Source: Clostridia bacterium (GTDB lineage Bacteria > Bacillota_A > Clostridia > Oscillospirales > CAG-382). Taken from it: a DNA stretch of 6,645 nucleotides. The notes below the pieces were generated by a model. It did not search any database. It saw only the letters and a program-made list of their open reading frames with translations, and was not told the DNA's origin. How positions within the stretch are numbered: position 1 is the first letter of the stretch; each line of letters opens with the position of its first letter. The DNA lies in the NCBI GenBank assembly GCA_017614095.1, contig JAGACN010000092.1:1-6645 (forward strand), read 5' to 3'. The position numbers and the translations under genes are program-made. This document shows, piece after piece, positions 6,332 to 6,645 of this stretch.

Positions 6332-6347
6332 CTTCCAGTTTTGTCAA
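6320..6347 (-). promoter_or_regulatory. lexA operon promoter (sigma-A type)
   Basis: Leftward TTGACA (6347-6342) and TATAAT (6325-6320), both exact consensus, are separated by 16 bases. The expected transcript start is near 6313, giving a leader of about 37 bases to the ATG at 6275. A/T-rich tracts just upstream of the -35 (6351-6370) could act as an UP element. A consensus promoter of this strength fits a gene held down by an autorepressor. Confidence 0.88.
6326..6344. promoter_or_regulatory. Candidate LexA operator in the lexA promoter
   Basis: ACAGAAC-TTCCA-GTTTTGT is a 19-bp imperfect palindrome (7-bp arms, one mismatch) filling the spacer between the -35 and -10 boxes. Binding there would block RNA polymerase. 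It keeps a GAAC...GTT(T) core like the Bacillus SOS box but with a 5-base rather than 4-base centre, so the match is only partial. Confidence 0.5.
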
Positions 6348-6359
6348 TAGGTATTTTTC

Positions 6360-6386
6360 ACTTTTTTCCGCATCCCGGAAAAAAGT
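6360..6386. repeat. Perfect 11-bp A/T-rich inverted repeat between divergent promoters
   Basis: ACTTTTTTCCG (6360-6370) pairs exactly with CGGAAAAAAGT (6376-6386) around CATCC. It lies upstream of both divergent promoters, so its A/T runs fall where UP elements sit on each side. No gene is read into it from either direction, which makes a terminator role less likely than a protein binding site or a promoter-strengthening tract. Confidence 0.6.
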
Positions 6387-6392
6387 TTTCCC

Positions 6393-6421
6393 TTGCATTT
6401 TCTGCCCGCCGCGGGTATAAT
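6393..6421 (+). promoter_or_regulatory. Promoter of the rightward divergent gene
   Basis: TTGCAT (6393-6398) and TATAAT (6416-6421) are separated by 17 bases. The predicted transcript start is near 6428, about 38 bases before the ATG at 6466. The -10 box is exact and the -35 box has one or two departures from consensus. Confidence 0.75.
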
Positions 6422-6465
6422 GAATCTATACAAAGAAAGAATCTGTTTTGCAGGAGGAACCATCA

Positions 6466-6645
6466 ATGACACTGGATGAACAAGATCTGCGCGAAGGTTT
6501 GCAGCGCATCGTCGGCACCTGGCAGGCGGACTATCTGGTCAGCCTGTTCTCGAACGATCTGGCGCACATCCCCGCTTCCGAGTTCAAGAGCGACGACGGA
6601 AGGGACTTCACCGCCCTGACGTTCCGCTTTACCGAGGACCACGCC
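6466..6645 (+). CDS. Unrecognised protein, N-terminal 60 residues (3' end outside window)
   Basis: The ATG is 8 bases after a perfect AGGAGG (6452-6457) and 45 bases after a TATAAT box, so this is a real gene start although only 60 codons are inside the window. The visible part has no signal peptide, so a cytoplasmic protein is likely. An acidic helical start (TLDEQDLREGLQRI) is followed by VGTWQADYLV and, near the edge, FTALTFRFTEDH. The GTW motif followed by beta-strand-like segments recalls the opening strand of lipocalin-like barrels, but this is too weak to name a family. It is transcribed away from lexA and shares its 190-base upstream region, so its expression could be affected by whatever binds there. 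Confidence 0.8.
   Translation, partial: MTLDEQDLREGLQRIVGTWQADYLVSLFSNDLAHIPASEFKSDDGRDFTALTFRFTEDHA

Noticed and set aside
6360..6389. Inverted repeat plus TTTT read as a rightward intrinsic terminator
   Set aside because: Nothing is transcribed rightward into it, and the stem is dominated by A-T pairs, so an operator or UP-like role is more plausible.
1..6645. CRISPR arrays, tRNA or rRNA genes, insertion sequences, phage integration sites
   Set aside because: I saw no spaced direct repeats, no tRNA-like cloverleaf, and no transposase or integrase motif. The Y-family polymerase and YolD pair can be carried by phages, but no other phage gene is present.

Overview
The window looks like a moderately GC-rich chromosomal segment from a Firmicute, most likely an uncultured Clostridia member of a gut or rumen community. 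This is an inference. It rests on strong AGGAGG-type ribosome binding sites, consensus sigma-A promoters, a UvrX-type Y-family polymerase paired with a YolD-like protein, and an exported DUF4838 lipoprotein beside a Big_2/CARDB-type surface protein. No taxonomic marker gene is present.

Left half (1-3521, + strand): two cell-surface genes overlap by 4 bases (ATGA). The first is the 3' part of a large exported protein with CARDB-like and Big_2-like beta-sandwich domains and a C-terminal membrane anchor. The second is a complete DUF4838 lipoprotein with a GH20/GH67-like N-terminal domain, probably acting on or binding polysaccharide. A strong intrinsic terminator follows at 3537-3595.

Right half (3676-6275, - strand): a compact SOS and translesion-synthesis cassette reads right to left as lexA-like repressor, small two-CxxC zinc-ribbon protein, Y-family DNA polymerase, YolD-like protein. 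lexA and the zinc-ribbon gene share one base (TGATG). The polymerase and yolD genes overlap by 4 bases (ATGA). A 139-base gap before the polymerase gene holds a long terminator-like hairpin ending just upstream of the polymerase ribosome binding site, with no visible promoter after it. lexA has a near-perfect promoter (TTGACA-N16-TATAAT) whose spacer carries an imperfect palindrome, ACAGAAC-N5-GTTTTGT, the best candidate LexA operator. The likely logic is that LexA represses its own operon, DNA damage triggers self-cleavage at Cys90-Gly91, and the polymerase/YolD pair is then produced, possibly with extra control at the hairpin.

Far right (6393-6645, + strand): a divergent promoter drives the first 60 codons of an unrecognised gene that runs off the window. 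A perfect 11-bp A/T-rich inverted repeat lies between the two divergent promoters.

The most promising item is the SOS cassette with its uncharacterised zinc-ribbon protein and leader hairpin, together with the lexA operator region, which does not match the Bacillus SOS box closely.
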